Source of the DNA: Calvatia gigantea | Taxonomy: Eukaryota > Basidiomycota > Agaricomycetes > Agaricales > Lycoperdaceae | Assembly (NCBI GenBank): GCA_025093985.1 | Contig: JACAAK010000005.1 | Coordinates: forward strand, 186,001-250,000 | Reading direction: 5' to 3' | DNA length: 64,000 bases | Shown: piece after piece, positions 1 through 10,896 of the stretch | Position numbering within the stretch: the first letter of the stretch is position 1 | Layout: each line of letters starts with the position of its first letter | Made by a program: the position numbers and the translations under genes | The notes under the pieces: model-generated | Database searches by the model: none | What the model was told of the DNA's origin: nothing | The model's input: the letters and a program-made list of their open reading frames with translations, nothing else

Positions 1-1294
1 CTGGCTCTCGTCGCCCACCTGTTCCTAGTTCAAAGTCCTCCGCATACTCTCCAATGGGCGTCCCATACGCCCACTCCTGGTATCAACCAACACCTCGCCC
101 CACTGCACACGCGCCCCATAGCCATGCATACCCTCATGTCGGCCCAAACACCTCTATAGCATCTGACAATGCACTTGATCCTCAAATCATACACATGCCT
201 GATTTATCCAGCTCTGAATCAGAGTCTTACAGAACCGGAGACGATGCACCGCTGGGGACCTACTTGCGATTCCTAATCAACACATTACCTCGTGATATTT
301 ATCTACTTTTTCTTCTCCGTCTCCCAACCTTTTATTGGTCTCGAGTTGACCGGATATTCAAGGATGCAGATTTGACATTAAGTCAGATCAAAGAAATGGC
401 TTTGCAACAAACTGCTGAAACCAAAGGAAGATTCCGATCTAACTTACTAAACACCGGGGTTTATTACCACACCCCGGATATCTCGAGCATGCCTCCGGCG
501 TACAGGGCACTCAAGGTTGGATGGGAGTCTTTTATTGACACCCTCATGAAAGAATGGGAAACTCAAAATATCGTTTCTGTACTGCTGTTAGCGTGAGTTC
601 TATTATTCAAATATCAGTTCGCGCGGAAATTGAAACGTTCGGTTCACAGAGCAATAATGACGGTGTTTCAGATTCACGGTGCAGGTGAAGACCCCATCAC
701 AAGATACCTCGCATTCTGGTCCCTCATTTGCGCTCTTGTGAGCCTTCTTTATGGCTGTTTATTTATTATCCGGTTTGGAACTATGCGCAAACCGTACAAG
801 GCGGCCGAATGGGCATTAGTAGGTTTGATTGCTGGTAGTTCTCTTCCGTGCCTTACGCTAGGGTAGGAAGCACGGAATTCGCAGACCGTTTTATGGAACG
901 GCTGGGTCATGCTAGCAATGCCAGCCATCTGGCTAACGTGGTGGGTCTTCGCCTGATTCATAAATCTACCTCAAATAGATGATCCTTCAGGTCAATCCTT
1001 ACATTCATAGGTTGTATTATGTCGTTCATGTGGCGGGCGCAAGCCAATCTCCCTGATGATTTTGTCTTCCAAATTGCCCCCTCAGCGGAACTTGGTTTCC
1101 GCATCTACATTTGTGCTGTTCTGGGAATCGGGGTCGGTTATGGCATCCTTATACTCGACACCTTCCGTCGGTACGGCACCAAGATGGACGAAGCATGGAG
1201 ACGCCGCGTGGAAACTTTCATGGACGTATACCCACAGCACCAGCACCAGTACCAGCACCGTCATCACTATGCCCAGTCACCAACTATACCATAG
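1..1294 (+). CDS. Multi-pass membrane protein of a basidiomycete family, 5' partial
   Basis: The reading frame is open from base 3, so the start may lie outside the window; an in-frame ATG sits at 54. Four exons join in frame: 3-592, 650-818, 885-940 and 991-1294, with GTGAGT, GTAGGT and GTGGGT donors and CAG acceptors. The soluble N-terminal part is followed by three or four hydrophobic segments: one in exon 2 (FWSLICALVSLLYGCLFII), one running over the exon 3/4 junction (WVMLAMPAIWLTW then ILTFIGCIMSF) and one in exon 4 (IYICAVLGIGVGYGILIL). The tail is rich in His and Gln. From memory, proteins with this core (AEWAL, then W-x-WVMLAMPAIWL, then CIMSF) are common and uncharacterised in Agaricomycetes. 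No function can be named. Another splice near 1240 could add the Arg/Ser/Pro-rich frame that stays open to about 1802. Confidence 0.75.
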
Positions 1295-2270
1295 GTCAGG
1301 TCGATCGGGATCCCAATCAACTATGACCTCTCCCATGAAACCCTACCGGGTACCGTCCTATCACCCGCAGCCGTATCCGATTTACAGACACAGCCGGAGG
1401 TCACGGGAGAGACTCCCTCGTTTTCGATCCCCAACACCCCCAGACGTTAGGCAGGGGCGGGACGTTTCACACACCGAGGCTCCTTACCTCAAGTCGCCAA
1501 ATCCTAGCATTTCGCCCCGTACGCAAGGCCCATCTGATAATCGAGCTCACTCCCGTGCCCATGGTGATGCAAGCGAAGAGCGAGGGAGGAGGCACTCGAC
1601 GTCGCGCCCAACGTCGCGCCATCGACAAAAGAACCGACCACCATCGAATCGGGCTAGGGTCACCTCTCAAATTCCGACTGGTCCGGTTTTGCCCAGATCG
1701 GAGTTCCCAAAGGAGGCCGAAACACATGGGCGCCCAATTCTACCAGTTCGTTGTTGTGACCATCGTAACTGTTTTGCTAGAGTGCTGAACTTGATTAAAT
1801 AGACCTCGCGAAAGCAGGGTTCTCGCCAAGCCTCTCCTGAACCTCACCCGCGCCCAACATGCCGAGTGACAATACAAGACGAAACCACCACAATAACAGC
1901 GGAAACACTAACGGAGCCAAGTCACCGAGATATCCAGGACACTGCCCCAGTGAATGTTCCGAGGGACAGAGATCGGCATACAAGGAGAGGCAGGGGATAA
2001 CTTGAATGGAGGAATTACCTGAAGGACACAGATCCTTTGGCGTTCGTTCACTCATGGACACACGGAACGCATCGCACATAGCGTTATTTTACAACAGGAA
2101 TGTAGAAATGGAAGTAAAAGGTTGGTAGAGTTGTAAAAATAACCCTTAAAAGACAGGATTTTCAATGTATTCAATAAACCTCCGCTGCTTATCTCTCCGT
2201 GGCGATGATAGTCACTTGCAGCAGCGTCAAAAGCCCATGTCTTCTCGCGTTGGTCCAAAAAGTCATGCCG
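1295..2270. other. Intergenic stretch, no supported gene
   Basis: A Ser/Arg/Pro-rich frame stays open on the plus strand to 1802. It may be an extra 3' exon of the membrane-protein gene or only an open shadow, and no splice junction decides this. From 1803 to 2270 I see nothing recognisable. Confidence 0.4.
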
Positions 2271-3110
2271 TTACTTCGGCCCCCCCGCAGAAGCGCAACA
2301 TGAATTGACACGTTGCAGAACCTTGTATACAAGTTCGAGGTCAGGCTTGGTCAATTCTGACAACACAGCGTCCCAAAAAGTCGTGTTGCCTGGGATACCT
2401 GCGGGTGCCTTCAAAGGGCCACCCCTGGTCCATGAATGAGCAGAAAGCCAGGCCTTGATGATTTCACATGTTGGCCGCTCCACGGGGTCATAATTCCAGC
2501 ATTCCAGCATGAGATTCCACGCCTCGTCGTTAAGGAGATCAATATGATAGTCCATGCGATATTGGTAGAAGGGAAGTTACCGTGAGAAAACCTTAGAGTT
2601 TTCAGCTCCTTGAACAAAGGACAGAAAAAAAAATGCGCCTACCTCATAATAGAGGCAACCGAATGACCAGATGTCGCATGTCGTTGTTGGTCTGTCGGGA
2701 ATTTCCCCCTGGTCAAGCACTTCAGGTGCCATCCAACGAACGGTGCCGCCAAGAGTTGAAGTTAAGCGACTGCTCGTTTCAATGTAAGACACCCCGAAGT
2801 CTGTGATCATTGCTCGTCCGTCGCCCGAGATCAAAATGTTTCGCTGGGGCATCGGTTAGCAGACTACCAGTATCGAATGCCGTGGCTCTACCCCTTTGAA
2901 ATCGCCATGCACGATATCCAACCCATGCAGATACACCAAGCCTTCGACAGTATCAATGCACGTTTCCATTGGTCAGATGGAAGAATGTTCGGACCATGTA
3001 ACACCTAGTGTCGTTGGGGGATGAGCAACTTCATCACAAAGAACGCAGTGTACATATACATACCATGTTGAAGTAATCGATGACGTGTTGTGCTTCACTC
3101 CCCGAGAGTT
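2271..3110 (-). pseudogene. Protein kinase catalytic-domain fragment, probably dead
   Basis: Reading down the minus strand, the pieces give the C-lobe of a protein kinase: EGLVYLHGLDIVHGDFKG (catalytic loop HGD-x-K, about 2895-2960), then NILISGDGRAMITDFGVSYI with the DFG motif, then GTVRWMAPEVL (APE motif) and DIWSFGCLYYEV. The last exon supplies MLECWNYDPVERPTCEII, the usual end of a tyrosine-kinase-like domain, and ends at 2271. The glycine-rich N-lobe and the VAIK lysine were not found upstream, so only the C-lobe is present. After the intron near 2590-2640 the frame reads VFSR, then a TAA at 2577-2579, then LPFYQYRMDYH, where related kinases read straight through. Missing N-lobe plus in-frame stop argue for a pseudogene; an unrecognised splice could rescue the stop. 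Confidence 0.7.
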
Positions 3111-3416
3111 TGCAGACTAATGACCTCTGATGAGTGTTGTGGAGACTGCACGTCGGCTGCCTTCGGAACGGCACCCAACGAGCATCTCACACTAATTAGT
3201 CCGCCCTCCGAAGATTTCGTCACCCCGACCATTCATCAATCCGTCGCCGATCCACTCGTTCCTCGCTCATTACACAAACTGTCCATTTCGCCTGCCATAC
3301 GTCGTGTTTCAGACCAATACCCACTTTAATAAAATTTCACCGCACACCTTTCTCGTTATTGACATTTTTTCTCTAATTCAGACTCTTCGCCTCCGTAGTT
3401 GCACATTCACTCGTTG

Positions 3417-3864
3417 TGTTTCAAAAAATTCAACATTTTACCACAGCTCCCTAGTCTAACCTTCATTATACTAACTCAACACATTTGCTATACAGATTCA
3501 GTATTTGTAGATAACCGTAGAAATTGAACACCAGACAAGTTGTCTACAGTATAAATACAGTCGAGCCAGTAGAGGCTTGACACCTAGTAATCGGATACCC
3601 ATTTTCTTACTCTCGAAGTCTCGCTCCGAAACATCTCAGCTTTATCTCTCATCGCGTCTCACTGTCTCGTTGGCTCTCGCACCACTTTCGTGCCGAACTT
3701 CTGTCTCTGACAACATCTCCGACGCTGTCACTCTTGCCCCTCGTTTCTCTGCTGCTTTTCTCTGGCTCTGTTTCTTTTCCTGGACCCGGTTTCAAAGCCT
3801 CGTGACTGACTGACGGACGCAGTCACATCCCTTTTTCGTTGAACCGCCGCCTCAACTCTTCACT
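3417..3864 (+). repeat. Dispersed repeat, LTR-like, copy 1 of 3
   Basis: This stretch matches, in opposite orientation, 48804-49387 and 59666-60164. Shared landmarks are TGTTTCA(G/A)AAAATT at one end, a TATA-like TATAAATACAGTCGAGCC near the middle, the segment GACTGACGGACGCAGTCACA, and CCGCCTC(G/A)ACTCTT at the other end. The TG..CA-like ends and internal TATA box suggest a solo LTR, but no target duplication is visible, so that is inference. Short ORFs inside it are not genes. Confidence 0.65.
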
Positions 3865-4405
3865 GCGTACCCTGTCAGGAAGGGAATGGGCACAAAATGC
3901 ACGAGACTGATTTCCGCAAAGATGTGGAATTCAAGCGAACAATGTCACTTTTCACGAAATGAACTACAGACAAAAGAAGTACTGTATTTAAACATATCAG
4001 GTCTTATTTTCATGAAAAAACCATTTTGGTCGCTCCAGTGTTTTTGGGTGGGCCAATTTGCCGGTTCAGACAAAGCTGGGGACGCTGACATAGGTCCGTT
4101 CGGAGTTCTCGAGTAAAGTTTGACGGGGGGAGGGAATCGTAGTCCGGACAAGGTTGTGTAACCAGGCTTCATGCTATTGTCCGGGGTCCTAATTTCCTTC
4201 ACCGATCTCTTTTTCCAGCGGTGATAGTGGCTTTCGAAAGTGGAACTCAAATGTGCGTCATGGGCATCCACTGCTCAGTCGGAGGCGAAGTTGGCCTGCG
4301 TCACCTCAAATTCGGGGTCACATTTTCGCCTTGCAACATACTGTAATTGAAATAATGGTCTACAAGGACTGTACTGGCTTTCTAAAGGAATTTCGCATTA
4401 ATTTG
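3865..4405. other. Intergenic, nothing recognised
   Basis: No conserved coding frame, RNA or repeat was recognised between the dispersed repeat and the end of the wax-synthase-like gene. Confidence 0.4.
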
Positions 4406-5660
4406 TTAAATTAACGCATGTATTTGGGAAGGCGATAGGAAAGAGATGGGGGGCTCCAAAACAATCCCCCGCTTTGCTATACTTTCGACCCAAATTGGCG
4501 TCAACAAACCCACCCAAAATATGACCCAAACATAATTCACTAGGGAGGGTACCTGACGAATTCCAACCGTCCTGCCAAGAGCGATCAATCCATCCTCGAA
4601 TGTGATAATCACTGCTTGCAACATATAATAGATCAGCGTACTCCATCCATCCTGGAATACTTTGGATACCGCCAAATCTGCTATTGCATGACAGATACCA
4701 GAAAGGAAAAATGCGATGTAAAGCTGGGTATAGGAAGAAAAGTTGCCTTTCGGATTGAGACCCAGGATATTCGTCGATATGAATCGGCCATGGGCTTGTA
4801 ACGGCTAGGGCAGGGAATTGTGAGTGATCAAAGTGAATGGGCCAAATTGCTGCACTGTACCCGACGTAAGAGCTGATGCCACGTTCGACTTTGGTAAGGA
4901 TGGTTAGTCACATTCGAACGGATCTTGAAGAGATTACGCCAGCTCACCCCCAAAACAAGCGGATACTCTTCGCGCTGTCCAAGGGCCCATAAAAGGAAGG
5001 CCAGTCTCGAGGTTCACAGACCCCGACGGCGACAGTAATCATAGCCAGGAGGCTGTAATTGTGTATCTGAAGGGACGCGGTGGACAACCAAAAAATCATG
5101 ACGTTGTAAATCCGCCACGCGAATCCTCTCGAGCCAAATCCTTCATCCGTGTTTATCTGCCATGCGGGATTCTCTGCGCGGAGGAACCTCAGCACATCAC
5201 TGGCTAGAACGCACACAAGCACGCGAAAGAACTGATATCGAACGAACGACCATCGGGATCGTGTTGAACGGCGAAGGTAGGGGACCTCCCAGGTCCAGTT
5301 AACTCCCCTGTTAGTGAACATGAGGTCCGCGGACCATTTGAGGCGTTGGAGGAATGGCATTTGAGTAAACGGGAGGGTTTGGCCTTTTCGTTTTTGGTTG
5401 AGGTCGGTGTCATTAATGATGGCATGGTCGAAGTAGACGAGAATGTTGAGGCTAGATGATAGGGCATTTTGATAGATAAAAAACCGTGGGATGGTGGGTG
5501 GGTAAGGCCGAAAAATGACATAGGCTTGAAAGATGATGAGAGCGAGGGCGCATGTACGTCGGACCGCTTTCGAGCCAGGTGCCACGGTCAGCCCGAATAG
5601 CGCAATGGAGAGGGATCCGAGAGGGTCTGGCGGGGGCATATTCACAGATGGATTTACCAT
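4406..5660 (-). CDS. Wax-synthase-like membrane-bound O-acyltransferase
   Basis: The ATG is at 5658-5660. Exon 1 runs down to about 4955 and ends in DSAKSIRLFWG; a short second exon gives RTWHQLLRR; a third gives the C-terminal membrane region and stops at 4406. Splices preserve frame: GTGAGC donor to AAAG acceptor, then GTACAG donor to CTAG acceptor. Features typical of the wax synthase domain (MBOAT-like) are the RxFWGRTWHQLLRR block and the later FFLSGICHA segment, whose histidine is the expected catalytic residue. Several hydrophobic segments are spread through the protein, so it is an integral membrane enzyme, probably in the ER. Members transfer acyl groups from acyl-CoA to alcohols or terpenoid hydroxyls; fungal relatives often sit in terpenoid pathways. 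The substrate cannot be told, and no biosynthetic neighbours are visible here. Confidence 0.85.
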
Positions 5661-6110
5661 GGGTATTTGATATCAAGCCCTCTTTATATTCCAGACAGCG
5701 TGTGTCGTGGGACTGCCAACGAACTCTTCAACGTTTCACGGCGACTATCAAGAATGTATGACTGTAGTTATGAATAATGTTACTATGATTACTAATAAGG
5801 TATTCCGATGATTATCAAGAAGTCATTACCAGTTGGTTGGCATCATGCGCGTTGCACCTTTAGGCTTCGCTTTCTCGGTCGTGCATTTGTCAGGAAAATG
5901 GACTGACTGCACACAGAACACGTGTGCTCTGTAACACTCATATACGTAGTCGTTCCTCGAGAGGGGACCCCAAATGTGCGAGGTGTACAAGTTAGCCCGC
6001 GGACGCCGGACTCGCATGGCAAATTCGGCTGTACCCGAAGTCGTTCCTGATGCCTCCTAAAATAGGTGACTTCTCCGCCCGTTCTGTTCTTCACCTCGTC
6101 TTCTTTCTCA
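5661..6110. other. Divergent intergenic region between acyltransferase and lipase genes
   Basis: The two genes point away from each other, so this 450-base stretch should hold both promoters. An upstream lipase exon carrying a signal peptide could also hide here, but I could not identify one. Confidence 0.4.
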
Positions 6111-7488
6111 ATGGACCCAGCTTCGCGCACAGGATCTGTCAGTGCGGGTATGTCTTAAAATACCTAAATATCTGATATCTACCCTCAATGTACTATAACC
6201 AGAGTTGTACCAGGACTTAGTTCACTATTTCAAGTATGCTTCTTCAGCTTATAGTGCGATTTGCCCGCGCCCGAATGGCAAGAAATTGGTGATGCCTGTA
6301 TGTGGACTTGAAATCTGTCTGTCCTGTTTTTATGGCATGTTTCGTGCAGTTCACAAATCTCGGTGGGGACGTTCAGGGATATGTGGCGAGAGACGATGAT
6401 CGACGTGAGATCATCATCGCGTTCCGAGGGAGGTAGGTACATACATGCCGGTCAGAGCCTATTCGCACAACTGAGATATTGATATTTTATCCTCAGTTAT
6501 TCTATACTTGCATTCATAGCGGATGCACAAGTTATCCTTGCACCGCTCATTGCTCCTGGCGTGTCCGCACCTTGTATGGCGTTTCTCTTCGAATGGGCTT
6601 GACACTGAACTTCAAGTTAGCTGGAACACGAGTGCATACCGGTTTCCTCTTATGGTGAGCCATAGCCTCGAAATTCAGTTCTTAATACCTATTCCAATAC
6701 CCGCGAGCAGCTGGGATTCTGTTGCGCTCGAAGTTGGCGTGATCACTTCCCGCCAAATAGCATTACATCCAGACTATGCCATCATCACTTCGGGGCATTC
6801 ATTGGGCGGCGTGCTTGCTCTTTTCTGCGCTGTGACCCTCAAGCAGAAATACCTTGAAAAGTAGGTGTGTGTCATTCACGCAGCAGGATCACGACCTAAG
6901 ACTCCCATACTACAGAACCGTCAAGACGTATTCGTATGGTTCCCCCCGAACTGGGGTACGTCACTCGTAAATTTGCCTCTATATTTCGGCTCAACCATCG
7001 TTCCTAGAACAAGGAATTCGCACTGTTCGTCAATGAGCTATTTGGTAACAACGCCTATCGTGGTGAGCTATACTATTGGGATCACATCGTGAGATTGCTG
7101 ATCAGTACAAGTGGTACATGGGGATGACGGGTGCGCCGTCCTTTCTATCGGCTGTTACTTAGTCTAAGGTAAGGTTGAGTGTACCCACAATTATTCCGAC
7201 AGCTCTCGGATACCATCACCACGGTGTGTCGTCTTGTTTTCTTCCCCCCCCAAAAAAAACTGACAACATTATTAGGTGTTGAGTACTGGCAGTACACCCA
7301 TCCGGAATCTGAAGACACAACGCGTGCGTGTGCACCTGATGGTGAAGATCCAACGTGTTCTGCATCTATACCGAGCAAAGGCATCAACCCAGCACATTGG
7401 ACTGTATGTCATCAGATGAACCTTTGTGCTCTCGTTAATCCAAGGACAGTACTTTGGGGTGCTAGCAACCCGAGCATTCTGTCTCTGA
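6111..7488 (+). CDS. Class 3 (fungal-type) lipase, 12 exons
   Basis: Twelve exons join in frame to about 265 residues: 6111-6147, 6203-6288, 6350-6432, 6497-6573, 6621-6654, 6711-6860, 6916-6955, 7008-7062, 7106-7130, 7180-7223, 7276-7403 and 7450-7488. The product carries the lipase 3 landmarks in order: IIIAFRGS, GTRVHTGFL, the nucleophile elbow GHSLGG in exon 6, VKTYSYGSPRTG, VVHGDDGVPTIIP (probable acid residue) and YHHHGVEYWQY (probable histidine). It should hydrolyse acylglycerol esters. Family members are often secreted, but this start (MDPASRTG) is not a signal peptide, so the protein is cytosolic or a first exon has been missed. The C-terminus has the usual Cys-containing DGEDPTCS stretch. 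Every intron is short, and no stop or frameshift was found. Confidence 0.85.
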
Positions 7489-8785
7489 TTGTGTCGATGT
7501 AAGCGCGACCATCCAATTATGAAACAACCTGTCTCATCTTCTCGTTGCCAAGTAGGTCAGGTGACGCTGTGCTGTCATGGATGGCCCCACTTACTAACCT
7601 GAAACTACAGTTCAAAGTTATCGTCTGTAAAATGGCTATGGTACTTAGTATTTATATAACATTGTTGAAGTGCACATGACCGAGCTTTCCCAAATTAAGG
7701 GCCAAATTAGTTGAGGAAAAGCTGAAAGTTGTCCCCTCAGTCCCCCATACCAGCCATTCCACTGGTCTTTAATCTGAATGTATTCTGACCATGCCGCCGT
7801 GGTCTCTGACCCTTTTGTGGTGATTTGACTTGAAACATTGTCAACTTGCGACAAGAAAGACTTTCGTGCCGAAGGTGCACTGTGACGTTCTCCACAGATC
7901 GAAAAAAAAATTTGTAACTGGAACTTGGCACGTACCGATAGTTTCTGTTCACATTGTACGGGTCAATGTGGGGCATCTGTCGGCTGCACCCCACATTGCA
8001 ACGCATTGAATTTTCTTGTTTCTCAGCGGTACATGTACGCCATCACTGAGCCTGTACAGCCTAAATAAATTACATATGCAGTCTTCTGTTTTGGTCCCTA
8101 TAGAGAAGTTGATTTCCGCCCGTCCGGGGCGATTCCATGAAGGTCAGCGAAGCTAACCTCGAGGGAACGTTTTGGGGAAAGGCTTGGCATCACGTGATCA
8201 GGCAGGGTTAGTCCAGTGCCCTTTCGCCGTACACCTGTTCGCTTTCAGCTCAAAAACTCTCAGCTTCAGCGTTTGGCCCGCAAGAAACTATTACTTGTAT
8301 ATTGTATGGGGCACTCACACAACTCTCAGGAACTAGGGAGATCTCAATTCGTGCTGGGAAACTCGATGCACTCATGTTGCTACACAACGGATTGGGGTGA
8401 TTCACTTCGGCGTCAGACTCGATCGGTCTGCTTCACCCAAAAAATGATCCGTGGCTCCGAAACCACCTTTATTCTACGAGGGAAGGATGAGATGACCTCA
8501 TGCCATTTTTGTATATAATATGTGCTCGTTTCCTGTGGCTGACAACCCACTTGAGCCGGGGTTCTTTTCTCAACCTACGAGCGGGCTCGGTCCCTCTTTA
8601 CTTTCCGCTCACTCATCCCTCGCGGATTTATCAACCCTCCATCGAGTTGCTTCAGTGGATTCCCCCAACTGGTACGCTTATTACTGAAGTAAATTCGATC
8701 TAACTAATGGGTTGTGGACGTATTAGCTGGCATATTGCAGGAACAACTTTGTGCCCGACAGCAGCGAGAAAAGTCACCTGGAACT
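7489..8785. other. Intergenic and 5' leader of the zinc-finger gene
   Basis: No conserved coding frame was found. The last ~200 bases before 8786 are pyrimidine-rich (for example CTTTACTTTCCGCTCACTC), as in many fungal core promoters. A frame open from a GTG at 8714 runs into the zinc-finger gene, but GTG is not a likely start in a fungus. Confidence 0.4.
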
Positions 8786-10512
8786 ATGGATTTCCAATCA
8801 CAACAATCATCCATACCTTTACATCTATGGAGCAACGCGAACTTTTTCGAGCAACAGAGTGCCAAAAACACAACTACGCCGGACGTCTCCATCGCTCAGC
8901 TTCCCCCGATACAAGGGCCACCCACCGTCACCCAAAACCAATTCGACTCCAACCTTGTTGATCAATACCTACTCTCCAGCTCCTTAGCCTCGGAGGGCTT
9001 GTTTCCGACCCAGGGAACCGAGTTCTCAGATTCGCTCCAATACCTTTCACTCTCGGCCTCGGAACCGTTCCCCACATTGTCGGATTTTACGACGTCTCAT
9101 TACGGTCTTGATGGTACTATAACCACCGGTGAATCCCCCTTCGCCCTGAGTGGGTTTCACAGACCGCTTGACCCGATTCATACGACCGTAGGCCAAGAGC
9201 ACCAAGCAATGTACGTTGTGCCTGCGAGTTTGCTTCTGAAGCCTTCGACAAGTGACCAACCGACCTTGACGGGCTGGCCGGGTGGTGACTCGGCGGGGGT
9301 GACTCCCGCCCATGTTTCTCCTCCGCAAACATCCATTCAGCAAGGGATCGCTCCGGCTCTTCTAGGCCATGTCTCTCCTACGCCCGAACGAATTTTGAAT
9401 CATGTTTCTCCTCCTGACCCCCCTATTCCACAATTGACAGTCGAAATGGTCGACGCGCACTATACTCAAGCGGTCGGAAAGAAAAGGAAGAGCCCTTCGG
9501 AGAACGGCGTCAACGAACGTTCAGTTAATACAAGGCTATTATCTCCTGGTTTGGGGAGGGAAGCTTTGGGCTTGCGTAGTCTCCGGGGAGGAACGGCCAC
9601 GAAATATGAACTGGGCAAGTGGGGAAAAAGGAGGGAGCTTGACTCACCACTATTTTCGTCGCCCTTGAGAGACGAGAAAGACTTCGATCCATCCGATTCC
9701 GGTGGGAGTGATGAGGGGTCCACTGGGAATTTCGACGACCAATCTTACCAACCATCCCCTATATCTTCTCCTTCGGACGACCAATCCAGCCCCTTTTCTC
9801 ATAATGCGTCCTCCGGAATCAACTCACCTCTTCGGGGAAGCTCGAAAACGTCCTCGAATGGTAAAGCGGTTTCTCCACCTGTCTCTCCCCCCGTCGGCGA
9901 ACAGAATAACGGTGGGACCACTGGATCGCGCAAGAAGGGAAAGGGCAAAGCGAAAGGTAGCGCTGCACTCGCACTGGCTAGACTCACGATGAAGAACAAC
10001 ATGCCGCCCACCGGTCCATTCGGAACGTTCGTACCCTTTCCACCGGGGCTAGCCTCGGGATCGGGGGCCACCTACGGTGACGGAATCGGGGTCCGTTCTG
10101 GAAGGAAGCGACGAAATGGTCATATCCCCCCGCCCGTACCCGACCCGAATCTTGTCAAGAGGAGTCGGGGTCGGAAGGTTCCCACAAATCTGACGCAAGA
10201 GCAAGGGAAAGCTCGTCCGTTTCGGTGTGACGTGGGTAACTGTGGCGCGAGCTTCACCCGCCGTGAACATCTTAAGCGACACATAAGGTCTCTTCACACC
10301 AACGAGAAAGGTGCGTGCTCTCGTAACCCTACTTAACTGCCAGGCTGAAGGTTTGCACAGAATATGTATGTCCCCAATACGGCTGCGGCAAGACCTTTAA
10401 TAGGCGGGACAACTTGGCTCAGCATTCGCGAATTCACGGGACGGGCCTGAATTCCTCTCCCCCCCAAGGCTCTGCAGAGCCCGATGGTTCCCCCGACTTT
10501 GCTAGTTCCTAA
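8786..10512 (+). CDS. C2H2 zinc-finger transcription factor, Msn2/Msn4-type finger pair
   Basis: Two exons, 8786-10310 and 10361-10512, join across a GTGCGT..CACAG intron to 558 residues. I chose the ATG at 8786 (MDFQSQQ) as the first in-frame ATG. The first ~480 residues are Ser/Pro/Gln-rich and probably disordered, with basic patches (KKRK, RKKGKGKAKG, GRKRR) that could be nuclear signals. Two adjacent C2H2 fingers close the protein: C-x4-C-x12-H-x4-H (CDVGNCGASFTRREHLKRH) in exon 1, and C-x4-C-x12-H-x3-H (CPQYGCGKTFNRRDNLAQH) mostly in exon 2. The R-x-EHLKRH / R-x-DNLAQH helices resemble yeast Msn2/Msn4, which bind the stress element AGGGG; the target is inferred from that. The intron falls in the linker between the fingers. 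Confidence 0.85.
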
Positions 10513-10896
10513 ATCTACTTGCTTCCCGCTTGCTCTTATTTTGCTCAAGTTCCGCTCGATATTATTATTATCCTCAATTGCTCGTTTCCCTACACAGATC
10601 GCGTTTATTATTTCTTTAGTCAGGTTCTGCTCAATATTTCTCAGCACAGATCTCGTTTGCGTATCCCCTGTACAGTGTATACTTTACTTGTTGTAGTCTA
10701 TCCAGTTTGTGTGCTCAATTCCTCACTCGTCACAGGTTTTGCTCGTTCATCCCTTTTGAATTAGTGTCAGTTGCGGTCAGGTGCCAATTTTTGTTATCAG
10801 GCGTTGTTTGTACATGTTGATATGGATTTCACATGCAAGTCGATATATTCATTTACCAGCACATGTGTCGCCGTTAATCTCTTCTTCCCCACCACC
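10513..10896. promoter_or_regulatory. Intergenic region upstream of the Opi1-like gene
   Basis: This 384-base gap is T-rich and pyrimidine-rich and holds the 3' untranslated region of the zinc-finger gene and the promoter of the Opi1-like gene. No specific operator or UASINO-like site is clear enough to call. Confidence 0.4.

Noticed and set aside
1056..1802. 248-codon plus-strand frame rich in Arg/Ser/Pro
   Set aside because: Its first part overlaps exon 4 of the membrane-protein gene in another frame; the rest has no independent start or recognised domain.
8714..8785. Extra N-terminal 24 codons on the zinc-finger protein
   Set aside because: The frame there would begin with GTG; the first in-frame ATG is at 8786.
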